A stretch of 28,752 nt of DNA from JBBKWQ01 sp037969115 (GTDB lineage: Bacteria; Actinomycetota; Acidimicrobiia; Acidimicrobiales; Ilumatobacteraceae), in contig JBBKWQ010000183.1 in the NCBI GenBank assembly GCA_037969115.1, positions 1 to 28,752 of the forward strand. Direction: 5' to 3'. Position 1 is the first letter of the stretch. Each line of letters begins with the position of its first letter. Position numbers and translations under genes: made by a program. The notes beneath the pieces were generated by a model, which did not search any database, was not told the DNA's origin, and worked only from the letters and a program-made list of their open reading frames with translations. Positions 7,760 to 15,386 of this stretch are shown here, in pieces.

Positions 7760-8632
7760 TCAGTCGGGTGCGATGCAGCTCATCTCGGTGATCTCGGTCT
7801 CGACGAAGTGCGTGCCCGACGGGTCGACGCCCCACGCGTGCGCGACGGTCGACGCGTCAGCGTCCGGGTAGTCGACCAGCGGGTCCCACTGCATGGCGGC
7901 GACATCGACGCCGTCCCGAGTGGTGATCGTGCAGAATTCGGTCTCGATGACGACCCAGTTCACCTCGAGGGCATCGAGCACGGCCCAGATCGGCCGCCCT
8001 CGCACGTCGCTTTCCGTGAACCCGAGAAGAAGGAGCACGCTGGGGTCGAACTGGCCAGTCGGAGCTGGCTGTTGGCCGGCGGGGGCGACAAGTTCCACGG
8101 AAAGAGCGCAGTCGGCGAGACACCAGCCGCTTCCGCTGTCCCATCCGACGTCCTCGTCGTCGACGAGCCATGTCGCCCGTACGCCGATCGGAGCATCGCT
8201 GAAGGAAACCTTCCGACCGATCAGCGAGTTCGCATCGATCGACGTGGCGCTGTCTGTTCCGGGCGGCGGCACGAACTCGATCGCTGACGTGGTGCTGACG
8301 TCGGCGTCGGGCACCACGGGCACGGTGTCGACGGCGTCGGTTGTTTCGGGCGGAGCGACCGTCTCGACGGGTTCCATGTTCGATGGCGGCACGATTGCCG
8401 GCTCGACCGATCCCGGCCGGTCGTGGTTCAGCACCAGGACCGCCATGACGGTGGCAGCGGCGGCCAATCCGGTGGCAACGGTCACCGCCCACCGGCGCCG
8501 GGCGGTGCCGGAGCGATCCGGCGCGACCTTCGATTCGGACGGGAACGCGGGTGGAGGAGGTGCGTCGGCGGCGGCTCGTGACAACAGGTCACGGATCACG
8601 TCGTCGAAGTCCCGTTCGTTGATTTCAGTCAT
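7760..8632 (-). CDS. Single-pass membrane protein paired with an ECF sigma factor
   Basis: A 290-residue protein whose ATG overlaps the sigma-factor stop by 8 bases (ATGACTGA), a coupling typical of sigma/anti-sigma pairs. Residues 1-46 are cytoplasmic, with an acidic helix (DFDDVIRDLLSRAA) and a Pro-rich stretch. One membrane helix lies at about 48-67 (WAVTVATGLAAAATVMAVLV). An extracytoplasmic Thr/Val/Pro-rich linker (about 70-120) leads to a C-terminal domain with several cysteines and Trp/Asp-rich segments. The position suggests an anti-sigma factor or sensor partner. However, no HxxxCxxC zinc motif of the usual anti-sigma domain is present and the cytoplasmic part is very short, so this role is inference. 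I recognise no named family in the external domain. Confidence 0.8.
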   Translation of the reverse strand: MTEINERDFDDVIRDLLSRAAADAPPPPAFPSESKVAPDRSGTARRRWAVTVATGLAAAATVMAVLVLNHDRPGSVEPAIVPPSNMEPVETVAPPETTDAVDTVPVVPDADVSTTSAIEFVPPPGTDSATSIDANSLIGRKVSFSDAPIGVRATWLVDDEDVGWDSGSGWCLADCALSVELVAPAGQQPAPTGQFDPSVLLLLGFTESDVRGRPIWAVLDALEVNWVVIETEFCTITTRDGVDVAAMQWDPLVDYPDADASTVAHAWGVDPSGTHFVETEITEMSCIAPD

Positions 8633-9089
8633 CGGTCAGCATCTTTCGGAGGCGTGCCCGAGCACGCGTGAGTTGCTTGCGCACGCTGCCCTCGGAGATG
8701 CCGAGGACATCGGCGATCTGGCGTGGGGAGCAGTCGTCCCAGTACGTGAGATACACGACCGCGCGCTGTTGGATACTCAATCGGTCGAGTGCGCGCCGTG
8801 CGTCGATCGTTCCTTCGTCGAGAGGCGGTCGGGCCACCGGAGACATCGCCGCGACTCGTTCGCGACGGTGGCGGCGAGTCTCGGATCGTCGGTCGGACGC
8901 CGCCTGGTTCGCCACCGAGCGGAACAGGTAGGCCCGCTGGTTCTCGACCGCTCCCCAGGCCGGCGACTTGAGTGCCCGGATCACGGCGTCGGTCACGGTG
9001 TCGCTTGCGGCCTCCGGGCCGACCAGCACAGTGGCGTATCGGATCAACTCATCGGCATGCCGCCGATACGTGTCCTCGAGGTCAGACAT
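8625..9089 (-). CDS. ECF-type RNA polymerase sigma factor
   Basis: Sigma-70 family protein of extracytoplasmic-function size (154 residues). Region 2 covers about 1-75 (YRRHADELIRYATVLVG, ENQRAYLFRSVANQAASDRR). Region 4 covers about 95-150, with the helix-turn-helix QIADVLGISEGSVRKQLTRA, preceded by the typical LDRLSIQQRAVVYL. It would direct RNA polymerase to a small regulon. Its stop overlaps the ATG of the membrane protein at 7760-8632, so the two are co-expressed. Start choice: in-frame ATGs exist at 9101, 9098 and 9089. I prefer 9089 (MSDLEDTY) because TAAGGT (9104-9109) would place the transcript start after the first two, but 9101 remains possible. Confidence 0.9.
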   Translation of the reverse strand: MSDLEDTYRRHADELIRYATVLVGPEAASDTVTDAVIRALKSPAWGAVENQRAYLFRSVANQAASDRRSETRRHRRERVAAMSPVARPPLDEGTIDARRALDRLSIQQRAVVYLTYWDDCSPRQIADVLGISEGSVRKQLTRARARLRKMLTDD

Positions 9090-9155
9090 CGCGACCATCA
9101 TCGACCTTATGACGCCACCGACACACCGTACGGGTGACGGTCGACCCGAGATTGT

Positions 9156-10124
9156 TCAACCAGCGTGCACGAACGGAATCACGACGAAGGTCGAAACGAT
9201 GAAGGTGACTGTGTCGCCCGGAGCGAGATACCACGCGTCGCCGGACAGGTCGACGGCCAACTCGTGGTCGCTGGCCCGGTGTTCATCGCCGGGCTCGAAC
9301 CGCGCGAGCGACACTCCGGCACCCGGAAGGTGGTAGGTCGACGAGCGCGGCAGCTTGGGATCGTGCAGCGGTGTCGCATCGACGATTTCGAGGAGGTCGT
9401 CGACGTCGACGTGTTTGGCGGTGAGGCCCCCGCGCACCACGTTGTCGCTCGCCATCATCAGCTCGACGCCGGCGCCGCCGAGGTACGCGTGCAGGTTGCC
9501 GGCGTCGAGGCGAAGTGCGTCTCCTGGTTCGAGCGCGATGTAGTTCAACAACAAGGTCGCGGCAACACTCGGGTCGGCGGGGTACCGGAGAGCCAGTCTG
9601 CGAACCCATACCGTCTCAGGGCGGTCGATCGTTTCGCAGGCGGCGATCACCGGTACGGGGTCGATTGCTCCGCGATACAGCGCCGTCAGTGCGCCGAGCG
9701 GGCCGTCGTTGCGAAGGAGCCGGGCGAGATCAGTCGCACCGATTTCCGTCAGGAGTGCCAGCGTTGCATCAACCGGCCGGATGCCGCAGAACGCCTCGAA
9801 TCGTGTGAGTGCACACAGCAGTTCCGGCTTCGGATTGGCATCGGGGTACGAGCCACGAGCATGCCCGTCGATCGCCTGAAGGCGGCTGGGGTGAGTTTGC
9901 AGCGAGAGCGGTTCGGACGCGGCGAGCACCTTCAACAGGAATGGAAGCTGGCCGGTCAACGTGTCGAGGGCCGTGCCGTCTTCGAGCGTCGAGGGTCCGT
10001 TCGGGTGCGTTCCCAGCCACAACTCGGCCCACGGTCGGCCGTCGGGCTCGACGCCCAACAGGTGTGGCAGGAACGTGGTATCGCCCCAGGCATAGTGCTG
10101 GACGACACCGTGGATACGCTTCAC
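9156..10124 (-). CDS. manA: Mannose-6-phosphate isomerase, class I
   Basis: Zinc enzyme interconverting mannose 6-phosphate and fructose 6-phosphate, supplying GDP-mannose for glycans and glycolipids. Of 322 residues, the zinc ligands are Gln76 and His78 (LQTHPSR), Glu101 (NPKPEL) and His212 (GNLHAYL). The catalytic arginine region is DNVVRGGLTAKH (Arg231). The N-terminus HGVVQHYAWGDTTFLP is typical. It is shorter than many ManA proteins (about 390-410 residues) because the inserted helical and C-terminal parts are reduced. It starts at a GTG supported by TACGGT seven bases upstream. It stands alone, divergent from the lipoprotein at 10189. Confidence 0.93.
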   Translation of the reverse strand: MKRIHGVVQHYAWGDTTFLPHLLGVEPDGRPWAELWLGTHPNGPSTLEDGTALDTLTGQLPFLLKVLAASEPLSLQTHPSRLQAIDGHARGSYPDANPKPELLCALTRFEAFCGIRPVDATLALLTEIGATDLARLLRNDGPLGALTALYRGAIDPVPVIAACETIDRPETVWVRRLALRYPADPSVAATLLLNYIALEPGDALRLDAGNLHAYLGGAGVELMMASDNVVRGGLTAKHVDVDDLLEIVDATPLHDPKLPRSSTYHLPGAGVSLARFEPGDEHRASDHELAVDLSGDAWYLAPGDTVTFIVSTFVVIPFVHAG

Positions 10125-10131
10125 GTGCCCG

Positions 10132-10137
10132 ACCGTA
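10132..10137 (-). promoter_or_regulatory. Candidate -10 box for leaderless manA
   Basis: Minus-strand TACGGT, seven bases, then the GTG start at 10124. The same hexamer and spacing occur before the aldo/keto reductase at 26563. The 64-base divergent gap has no clear -10 box facing the lipoprotein gene. Confidence 0.45.
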
Positions 10138-10188
10138 CTGGCACTTCGACGGCGGGAACTTCTTCGGAGCGGCAGACGTCGAATCGTT

Positions 10189-11055
10189 ATGAGAGCTCGT
10201 CATTTCACACCCCTGATCGCCTTGGTGCCGTTCGTGCTGGTTTCCTGCGGCAACGATGAGGTCACACCCTCGACCCAGCCGGTGGACACGACCGTCGATC
10301 TGCCCTCCACCGATTCGACCCCCGAACCCGATGTGTCGGTTCCGGTCATCGACGCCGATGCCGATTCGGTGGTGTTGAGCATCGGGTTCGAGGGTGGATT
10401 CACCACGCCCGAGGTCCTGTTCTCGAGTCTGCCCATCGTGACCGTCACGGCGGATGGCCGGGTGATCCAACTCGGTCCACAGATCGAGATCTATCCGGGA
10501 CCGCTGTTGCCCAACGTGCTCGTCGGCTCCATGGGTGCCGACGATCTTGCAACGGTCATGTCGTTGGCCGCGGAGCAGGGTCTGCTGACCGAGCGAGAGT
10601 ACCCGTACCCGACGAATGTCGCCGACGCACCGGACACGGTCGTGACGCTCACCGTCGACGGGGTCACCTACGAACATCGGGCGAACGCACTGGGGATGTC
10701 AGGGGGACTCGACGGCCGGGAGAGCGACCCGGACCGTGCGGCGCTGGCGGCGTTCGTCGACGAGGCGCTGGCGATCCTGACCGCTGTTCCGGCCGACACG
10801 CCATATCCGGCCGAGCACTACCTGATCCGTTCGCGCCCCGTCGACGATCTGAGCGGTTTCGAGATCGAGCCGACGGTCGTCGACTGGCCCGCAGATTCGG
10901 GTGTGGCGCTTGCCGATGCCTCGGGCTGTGTGAACGTGCCGGCTGCCGACTTCGCCACACTGTTCGAACAGGCGAATCAGCTCACGTTCTTCACCGATGG
11001 CGGTGTGACCTACAGCTTGGCAGTGAAGCCACAGCTCCCGGGTGACGCCTGCTGA
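10189..11055 (+). CDS. Lipoprotein, function unknown
   Basis: A 288-residue exported protein. The signal peptide MRARHFTPLIALVPFVLVS is followed by lipobox Cys20, then GNDE and a Thr/Ser/Pro-rich spacer to about residue 50. The mature domain (about 60-288) is beta-rich, with segments such as SIGFEGGFTTPEVLFSSLP and VVTLTVDGVTYEHRANALG. It has a late Cys pair (DASGCVNVPA, and the C-terminal DAC) that could form a disulfide. No catalytic motif or named family is recognised. The start is fixed by the signal peptide. It is divergent from manA and convergent with the mscR-associated hydrolase, so it appears to be a single-gene unit. Confidence 0.85.
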   Translation: MRARHFTPLIALVPFVLVSCGNDEVTPSTQPVDTTVDLPSTDSTPEPDVSVPVIDADADSVVLSIGFEGGFTTPEVLFSSLPIVTVTADGRVIQLGPQIEIYPGPLLPNVLVGSMGADDLATVMSLAAEQGLLTEREYPYPTNVADAPDTVVTLTVDGVTYEHRANALGMSGGLDGRESDPDRAALAAFVDEALAILTAVPADTPYPAEHYLIRSRPVDDLSGFEIEPTVVDWPADSGVALADASGCVNVPAADFATLFEQANQLTFFTDGGVTYSLAVKPQLPGDAC

Positions 11056-11076
11056 ATCGCCGTCCGGACCCGTCGT

Positions 11077-11706
11077 TCAATCAACGCCGAGTTCAGCGGC
11101 CCGCGCCATGACGACGTCACGTTCGGCGCCGATGGTCGACGAGTCGCCGTGACCGGTGTGCACGATCGTGTGATCGGGCATCCGGAGTAGCTCGTCGATG
11201 ATCGAACGAAGGATCGTCGGTTCGTCGCTGTAGGTCCGTCCGGTCGCCCCCGGTCCACCGCAGAACAGGGTGTCTCCGGTGAACACGATGTCGGATCCCG
11301 AGTCGTGGAAGCAGCAACATCCTGGCGAGTGGCCTGGTGTGTGGATGACGTTGAGCACATGGCCGGCGACCGAGATCACAGCACCCGCTTCGACGTCACC
11401 ATCGGGCCTCTCGCCCGGCCACACGACGTCCCACAACATCCGGTCGTCGGGGTGCAGGAGAATCGGCGCGTCGACGGCATCGCGCAGGGGTACGGCAGCG
11501 TTGATGTGATCGTTGTGACCGTGCGTGAGCACGATGCCGCGCACAGCTCGTCCGTTGATCGCCGCGACGATCGGTTCGTGGTCGTGCGCGGCGTCGAAGA
11601 CGACCACCTCGCGGTCATCGCCGACGAGCCAGATGTTGTTCGTCACCTCCCATTCGCTGCCGTCGAGCGCGAAGATGCCGTCGGTCGTGACGAGTTCGAT
11701 CGGCAT
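11077..11706 (-). CDS. Metallo-beta-lactamase-fold hydrolase linked to mscR
   Basis: A 209-residue glyoxalase-II-like hydrolase. Metal-binding motifs are complete: THGHNDH (61-67), HTPGHS with His126, FTGD with Asp145, and VHTGHGDS with His186. These would hold two zinc or iron ions. The ATG is 4 bases after the stop of the mycothiol-dependent formaldehyde dehydrogenase, so the two form an operon. Mycobacteria keep a similar pair (Rv2259 and Rv2260). A sensible role is hydrolysis of S-formylmycothiol, the dehydrogenase product, releasing formate and mycothiol. That role is inferred from context. Hydrolysis of another mycothiol thioester is the main alternative. Confidence 0.88.
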   Translation of the reverse strand: MPIELVTTDGIFALDGSEWEVTNNIWLVGDDREVVVFDAAHDHEPIVAAINGRAVRGIVLTHGHNDHINAAVPLRDAVDAPILLHPDDRMLWDVVWPGERPDGDVEAGAVISVAGHVLNVIHTPGHSPGCCCFHDSGSDIVFTGDTLFCGGPGATGRTYSDEPTILRSIIDELLRMPDHTIVHTGHGDSSTIGAERDVVMARAAELGVD

Positions 11707-11710
11707 CGGC

Positions 11711-12796
11711 TCAGAACACCAAGACGCTGCGGAGCACTTCGCCGCGTTCCATCTTGTGGAACGCTTCTTCGACCCCGTCGAGAGCGATCGTCTCCGACAC
11801 GAAGCCGTCGAGGTCGAGCCGGCCCTGCTGATACAGGTCGATGAGCATGGGGAAGTCGCGGCTGGGCAGGCAGTCGCCGTACCACGACGACTTCAACGAG
11901 CCGCCGCGCCCGAACACCTCGATGAACGGCAGTTCGAGGGTGTGGTCGGGGTTCGGCACGCCGACCAGGACGACGGTGCCGGCGAGGTCGCGGGCCTCGA
12001 AGGCTTGCTTGTAGACCGCTGGGTTCCCGATCGCCTCGATGCACACGTCGGCACCGTTGCCGTCGGTGACCGACCGGATGAATTCGACGGGGTCCGTCTC
12101 GTTCGCATTGCACGTGTGGGTGGCACCGAATTTCTTGGCCCACTCGAGCTTGCGGTCGTCGATGTCGATCGCGATGATCTTCGAAGCACCGGCGAGCTCA
12201 CTGCCGGCGATGGCCGCGTCGCCCACGCCGCCGCATCCGAACACGGCAACCGAGTCGCCGCGGCTGACGTTGCCGGTGTTGATCGCCGCGCCGAGACCGG
12301 CCATGACGCCGCAACCGAGCAGTCCGGCCGCCGTGGCCGGGGCGGACGGGTCGACCTTGGTGCACTGTCCGGAGTGCACCAGCGTCTTGTCGGCGAACGC
12401 CCCGATTCCGAGAGCAGGTGACAGCTCGGTGCCGTCGGTGAGCGTCATCTTCTGCGAGGCGTTGAAGGTGTTGAAGCAGTACCACGGCTTGCCCTTGAGA
12501 CACGACCGGCACGAGCCGCAGACTGCTCGCCAGTTGAGGATCACGTAATCGCCCGGTGCGACATCGGTGACTCCTTCGCCGACGGACTCGACGATGCCCG
12601 CAGCCTCGTGGCCGAGCAGGAACGGGAACTCGTCGTTGATGCCACCCTCGCGATAGTGCAGGTCGGTGTGGCACACGCCGCACGCCTGGATCTGTACCAC
12701 TGCCTCGCCCGGGCCCGGGTCGGGAATGACGATGGTTTCGATACTGACCGGTTCACCCTTGGCGCGGGCGATCACTCCACGTACTTGCTGCGACAT
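11711..12796 (-). CDS. mscR: S-(hydroxymethyl)mycothiol dehydrogenase
   Basis: Zinc-dependent class III-type alcohol dehydrogenase that oxidises the spontaneous formaldehyde-mycothiol adduct with NAD+. It may also reduce S-nitrosomycothiol. The 361 residues equal the length of mycobacterial MscR, and long blocks agree closely with it (YREGGINDE, LNWRAVCG, CGVMAGLGAAINTG, LKSSWYGDCLP). Catalytic zinc: Cys42, His63 and Cys162, with Glu64. Structural zinc: Cys93, 96, 99 and 107. The NAD-binding loop is GCGGVG (187-192). It starts at ATG 12796, with TACGTT eight bases upstream. It is the first gene of an operon with the metallo-beta-lactamase-fold hydrolase. Its presence implies that the organism makes mycothiol. 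Confidence 0.93.
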   Translation of the reverse strand: MSQQVRGVIARAKGEPVSIETIVIPDPGPGEAVVQIQACGVCHTDLHYREGGINDEFPFLLGHEAAGIVESVGEGVTDVAPGDYVILNWRAVCGSCRSCLKGKPWYCFNTFNASQKMTLTDGTELSPALGIGAFADKTLVHSGQCTKVDPSAPATAAGLLGCGVMAGLGAAINTGNVSRGDSVAVFGCGGVGDAAIAGSELAGASKIIAIDIDDRKLEWAKKFGATHTCNANETDPVEFIRSVTDGNGADVCIEAIGNPAVYKQAFEARDLAGTVVLVGVPNPDHTLELPFIEVFGRGGSLKSSWYGDCLPSRDFPMLIDLYQQGRLDLDGFVSETIALDGVEEAFHKMERGEVLRSVLVF

Positions 12797-12804
12797 GGAA
12801 CGCG

Positions 12805-12810
12805 AACGTA
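12805..12810 (-). promoter_or_regulatory. Candidate -10 box for mscR
   Basis: Minus-strand TACGTT lies eight bases before the mscR ATG, giving an almost leaderless transcript. I see no clear -35 box or operator in the 67 bases back to the nucS stop. Confidence 0.4.
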
Positions 12811-12863
12811 CTACCTGCGATTCAGGCTCGCAGAACCCCGCTGCGTTTCGCGCTGCGCCAAGA

Positions 12864-13523
12864 CTAGAAGAGTCGGAGCTCGTCAGGTGCGAGGCCGCGC
12901 AACTCGTCGTAGTCGACCTCGATCCACTGGAAGCCCCGAGATTCGGCGAGGACCTTTGCTTGTGGCTTCACCGATTGGGCGACGAACATGCCCCGGATCT
13001 GGCCGAGCGACGAATCGAGTTTGAGCCGTTCGATGTACCTGGTGAGTTGTTCGACGCCGTCGATCTCGCCGCGTCGTTTCACTTCGATCGCCACGACCGT
13101 GTCGTCGTGGTCGCGGCACACGAGGTCGATCGGCCCGATCGCTGTGGGGTACTCGCGACGTACCAACGTGAGGCCCTGCTCGATCGAGTCCGGCGACGCT
13201 GCCAGCAGCTCCTGAAGGTGGGCTTCGACGCCGTCCTTCTGGAGGCCGGGATCGTCGCCGAGCTCGTGCTGCGAGTCGGAGAACACCTCGTGGAGCGTGA
13301 TCGTGAGCGTTTCCTTCTTCGGGTTGGTGACCGTCCAGTGCTCGCCGTGATCGGTGAGTGTGTTGGGCGAGTTCATCCAGTTGAGCGGCTTGTAGGCGCC
13401 GCCGTCGGCGTGAATGGCCACGCAGCCGTCCGCCTTCACCATGATGAGGCGTTTCGCCTCGGGGAGGTGGGCGGACAACCGGCCGACATAGTCGACCGAG
13501 CAGCGGGCGATCACGAGACGCAC
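12864..13523 (-). CDS. nucS: Mismatch-specific endonuclease NucS (EndoMS)
   Basis: A 219-residue DNA endonuclease of the non-canonical mismatch repair pathway used by actinobacteria and archaea lacking MutS-MutL. It cuts both strands at G-T, G-G and T-T mismatches. The N-terminal DNA-binding domain is MRLVIARCSVDYVGRL. It is followed by AYKPLNWMN and the RecB-like nuclease core: Glu100 (KDGVEAHLQ), Asp133 (GPIDLVCRD), and Glu147 and Lys149 (AIEVKRRGEIDGVEQLTRY). The C-terminal DELRLF matches the beta-clamp-binding tail. It starts at GTG 13523, with TAGCGT six bases upstream. It is likely monocistronic. High similarity to mycobacterial NucS makes the call firm. Confidence 0.96.
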   Translation of the reverse strand: MRLVIARCSVDYVGRLSAHLPEAKRLIMVKADGCVAIHADGGAYKPLNWMNSPNTLTDHGEHWTVTNPKKETLTITLHEVFSDSQHELGDDPGLQKDGVEAHLQELLAASPDSIEQGLTLVRREYPTAIGPIDLVCRDHDDTVVAIEVKRRGEIDGVEQLTRYIERLKLDSSLGQIRGMFVAQSVKPQAKVLAESRGFQWIEVDYDELRGLAPDELRLF

Positions 13524-13529
13524 GATTCG

Positions 13530-13535
13530 ACGCTA
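13530..13535 (-). promoter_or_regulatory. Candidate -10 box for leaderless nucS
   Basis: Minus-strand TAGCGT, six bases, then the GTG at 13523. The hexamer is identical to the one before dxr. Confidence 0.42.
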
Positions 13536-13574
13536 GCGCCCACCGTGTTCAGCGCGTGATCGCCGATTGATCGC

Positions 13575-13591
13575 GGTCCGGTCAACGGACC
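13575..13591. terminator. Hairpin across the ABC1-kinase stop codon
   Basis: Perfect GGTCCG / CGGACC arms around a five-base loop that contains the TGA of the gene at 13582-15201. It could end transcription or protect the mRNA 3' end. No T-tract follows. Confidence 0.35.
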
Positions 13592-15201
13592 GTTTCGACG
13601 TGATCGCGCATCCGCTTCTGGATGAGTGCGCGCCGCTCCTGCAACTCGCGGTACGTGAGACGGTCGACGCCCGACTCGAGGCCGAATCCGGCCTTGACGC
13701 TGTCGAGGTCGATCTCGACAGCCGTGGCGTCGATGCCCAACTCCTGACCGAGGCGCTCGCCATGCCGCTGCGCGAAGATCATCGAGATGGTGCCGATTTC
13801 GGCGAGCAGGTCGAGGTCGGGTGCGAGCCGCGCGATCGCACCGTCGAGGAACACCATGTTCTTCACGTACAGCATGAGCTCTTTGGGAAGTTTCGCGCCG
13901 TACCCGAGCATCGCCTTCACGACTCGCTGCACCTCTTTCACCATCTCCTCGCCCGTGAGCGTGGTGGGATCGATCGGTGCCTGATCGAGGCGGAGGTCTA
14001 TGATGACGGCGTCGAGGTCGGTGTCGTGTGGGAGTGCACCGAGATCTCGGAGTGCGGCCATCTGACCCTTCACGTCGCTGGTGGTCGCACCGAGCATCAG
14101 TCGCAGAAAGGCGAGCCGGCGCTCGTTGGAGAGACGACCGACGATGCCGAAGTCGAGCAGAGCGGTGCGTCCGTCGGCCAGGACGAACAGGTTGCCGCCG
14201 TGCAGGTCTCCGTGGAACACACCGTGCACCAGCGCGCCCTCCATGAATGCGATCATCCCGGTGCGGATCACCGCCTCGGTATCGATGCCGGCGTCCTTCA
14301 TGCCTGCAACGTCGTCGAAGTTGAAGCCGTCGACCCGTTCCATCACGAGCACCCGCTTGGTGACGAGCCGAGGATGTGGGCGGGGCACGACGTAGCCGTC
14401 CTGGTTCAGATCGTTCAGCATGGTGGCGACATCGAGCATGTTCGCCGCCTCCATTCTGAAGTCGAGCTCCTCCACGATCGTCTCCGCGAACAACTCGACC
14501 AGCGCAGGTGGGTTCGCCAGTGCCGAGATGGGAATGCGTCCGACGAGATGCGGTGCCAACCAGGCCATGACCTTCAGGTCGGTGCGAACGAGGCGTCCGA
14601 CTGCCGGTCGCTGCACCTTCACGACGACGTCCTCCCCGGTTCGGAGCCGCGCTGCGTGCACCTGGGCGATCGAAGCCGCTGCGAGTGCCGTCGGATCGAA
14701 GAACTCGAACACATCTTCGAGCCGTGCCCCGAGGTCTTCTTCGACGGTCTGTCGAACGAGACCGAACGGCTCCGGGCGAACCTGATCTCGGCACTTCTTG
14801 AACTCGTCGACCAGCTCGGGGGGGAAGAGGCCCTCGCCGGAGGAGATGATCTGGCCGAGCTTGATGTACGTCGGGCCGAGGTGTTCGGCGGCGAGCCGCA
14901 GGTTGTGCGACACCTCTGAGCGGCTCTGTTCCGGACCTTCGAAACGCCCGCGCCGCTTCTTCCACCACCACGGTGCCAGCGCAGCGGTGAGCCGCGCCAC
15001 GACGTTGACCACGCGCAGGCCCGACGGCATACGCCGAGGGGCGATCAGTCGTGGCACCTCGGCGTGGGCGGCGTCGCGGAGGCGGGCGGCGAGCGGTAGC
15101 CAACCGACATCGGTGCGCACGATGTTCCACGGACCGCGGTCGATGAACGCCGCCCAGTCGGTGTCGATCGGGTCCGGCTCGGGAGGGAAGCCGTGTGACA
15201 T
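13582..15201 (-). CDS. ABC1/UbiB-family atypical kinase-like protein
   Basis: A 539-residue member of the ABC1 (ADCK/UbiB) family, atypical ATPases linked to quinone or isoprenoid-lipid metabolism. Diagnostic parts are the KxGQ helix (KLGQIISSGEGLFPPEL, Lys114-Gln117), the Ala-rich nucleotide loop AAASIAQVHAA (174-184), Lys195 (VVKVQRP), Glu244-Glu245 (VEELDFRMEAANM), the catalytic-loop equivalent FHGDLHGGN (329-337) and the metal-binding DFG (350-352). The loop reads GDLHGGN instead of the commoner ADPHPGN. The C-terminal region has a helical, possibly membrane-associated segment. The start at 15201 has only a weak upstream GACGAG. The gene stands alone between nucS and the hairpin at 15272. 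The true substrate is unknown. Confidence 0.9.
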   Translation of the reverse strand: MSHGFPPEPDPIDTDWAAFIDRGPWNIVRTDVGWLPLAARLRDAAHAEVPRLIAPRRMPSGLRVVNVVARLTAALAPWWWKKRRGRFEGPEQSRSEVSHNLRLAAEHLGPTYIKLGQIISSGEGLFPPELVDEFKKCRDQVRPEPFGLVRQTVEEDLGARLEDVFEFFDPTALAAASIAQVHAARLRTGEDVVVKVQRPAVGRLVRTDLKVMAWLAPHLVGRIPISALANPPALVELFAETIVEELDFRMEAANMLDVATMLNDLNQDGYVVPRPHPRLVTKRVLVMERVDGFNFDDVAGMKDAGIDTEAVIRTGMIAFMEGALVHGVFHGDLHGGNLFVLADGRTALLDFGIVGRLSNERRLAFLRLMLGATTSDVKGQMAALRDLGALPHDTDLDAVIIDLRLDQAPIDPTTLTGEEMVKEVQRVVKAMLGYGAKLPKELMLYVKNMVFLDGAIARLAPDLDLLAEIGTISMIFAQRHGERLGQELGIDATAVEIDLDSVKAGFGLESGVDRLTYRELQERRALIQKRMRDHVETVR

Positions 15202-15271
15202 CTCGTCATGATGCCGTGCCTGCGGGCCGAGTGCTCACCGAGCGAACAGTTTTCCTGCACTGCCACCTGGT

Positions 15272-15298
15272 CCTGAATGCGCTCAAAGCGCATTCAGG
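15272..15298. repeat. Perfect 12-bp-arm hairpin
   Basis: Arms CCTGAATGCGCT and AGCGCATTCAGG with a three-base loop (caa), the strongest inverted repeat in the window. It lies 71 bases before the ABC1-kinase start and 89 bases after the end of the membrane-protein gene at 15387. It could be a terminator for the latter (no T-tract follows), an operator, or a dispersed repeat unit. A related sequence follows at 15319-15337. Confidence 0.7.
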
Positions 15299-15318
15299 CA
15301 CCAACGGCGGTTCGTGAG

Positions 15319-15337
15319 GCGCTCAAAACGCATTCGG
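15319..15337. repeat. Degenerate second copy of the hairpin core
   Basis: GCGCTCAAAACGCATTCGG repeats the core of the hairpin at 15279-15298 with one substitution and one deleted base. The left arm here is not conserved, so the copy folds poorly on its own, although outer GGTTC / GAACC arms flank it. Confidence 0.55.
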
Positions 15338-15386
15338 AACCGGGTACCGGGGCGCGGGGCGCCTGGCGCGGGCGGAGCAGGCGGCG

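Noticed and set aside
11051..11097. GCTGAA / TTCAGC repeat at the convergent 11055/11077 junction
   Set aside because: Six-base arms with a 35-base loop are weak and likely chance.
13567..14919. Long open plus-strand frame opposite the ABC1-family gene
   Set aside because: Antisense shadow. All family motifs are on the minus strand, and the plus product (His/Glu/Val-rich) resembles nothing.
15272..15298. Hairpin as a transposon end or tRNA arm
   Set aside because: No transposase, target duplication or second distant copy in the window, and no tRNA cloverleaf can be drawn around it.
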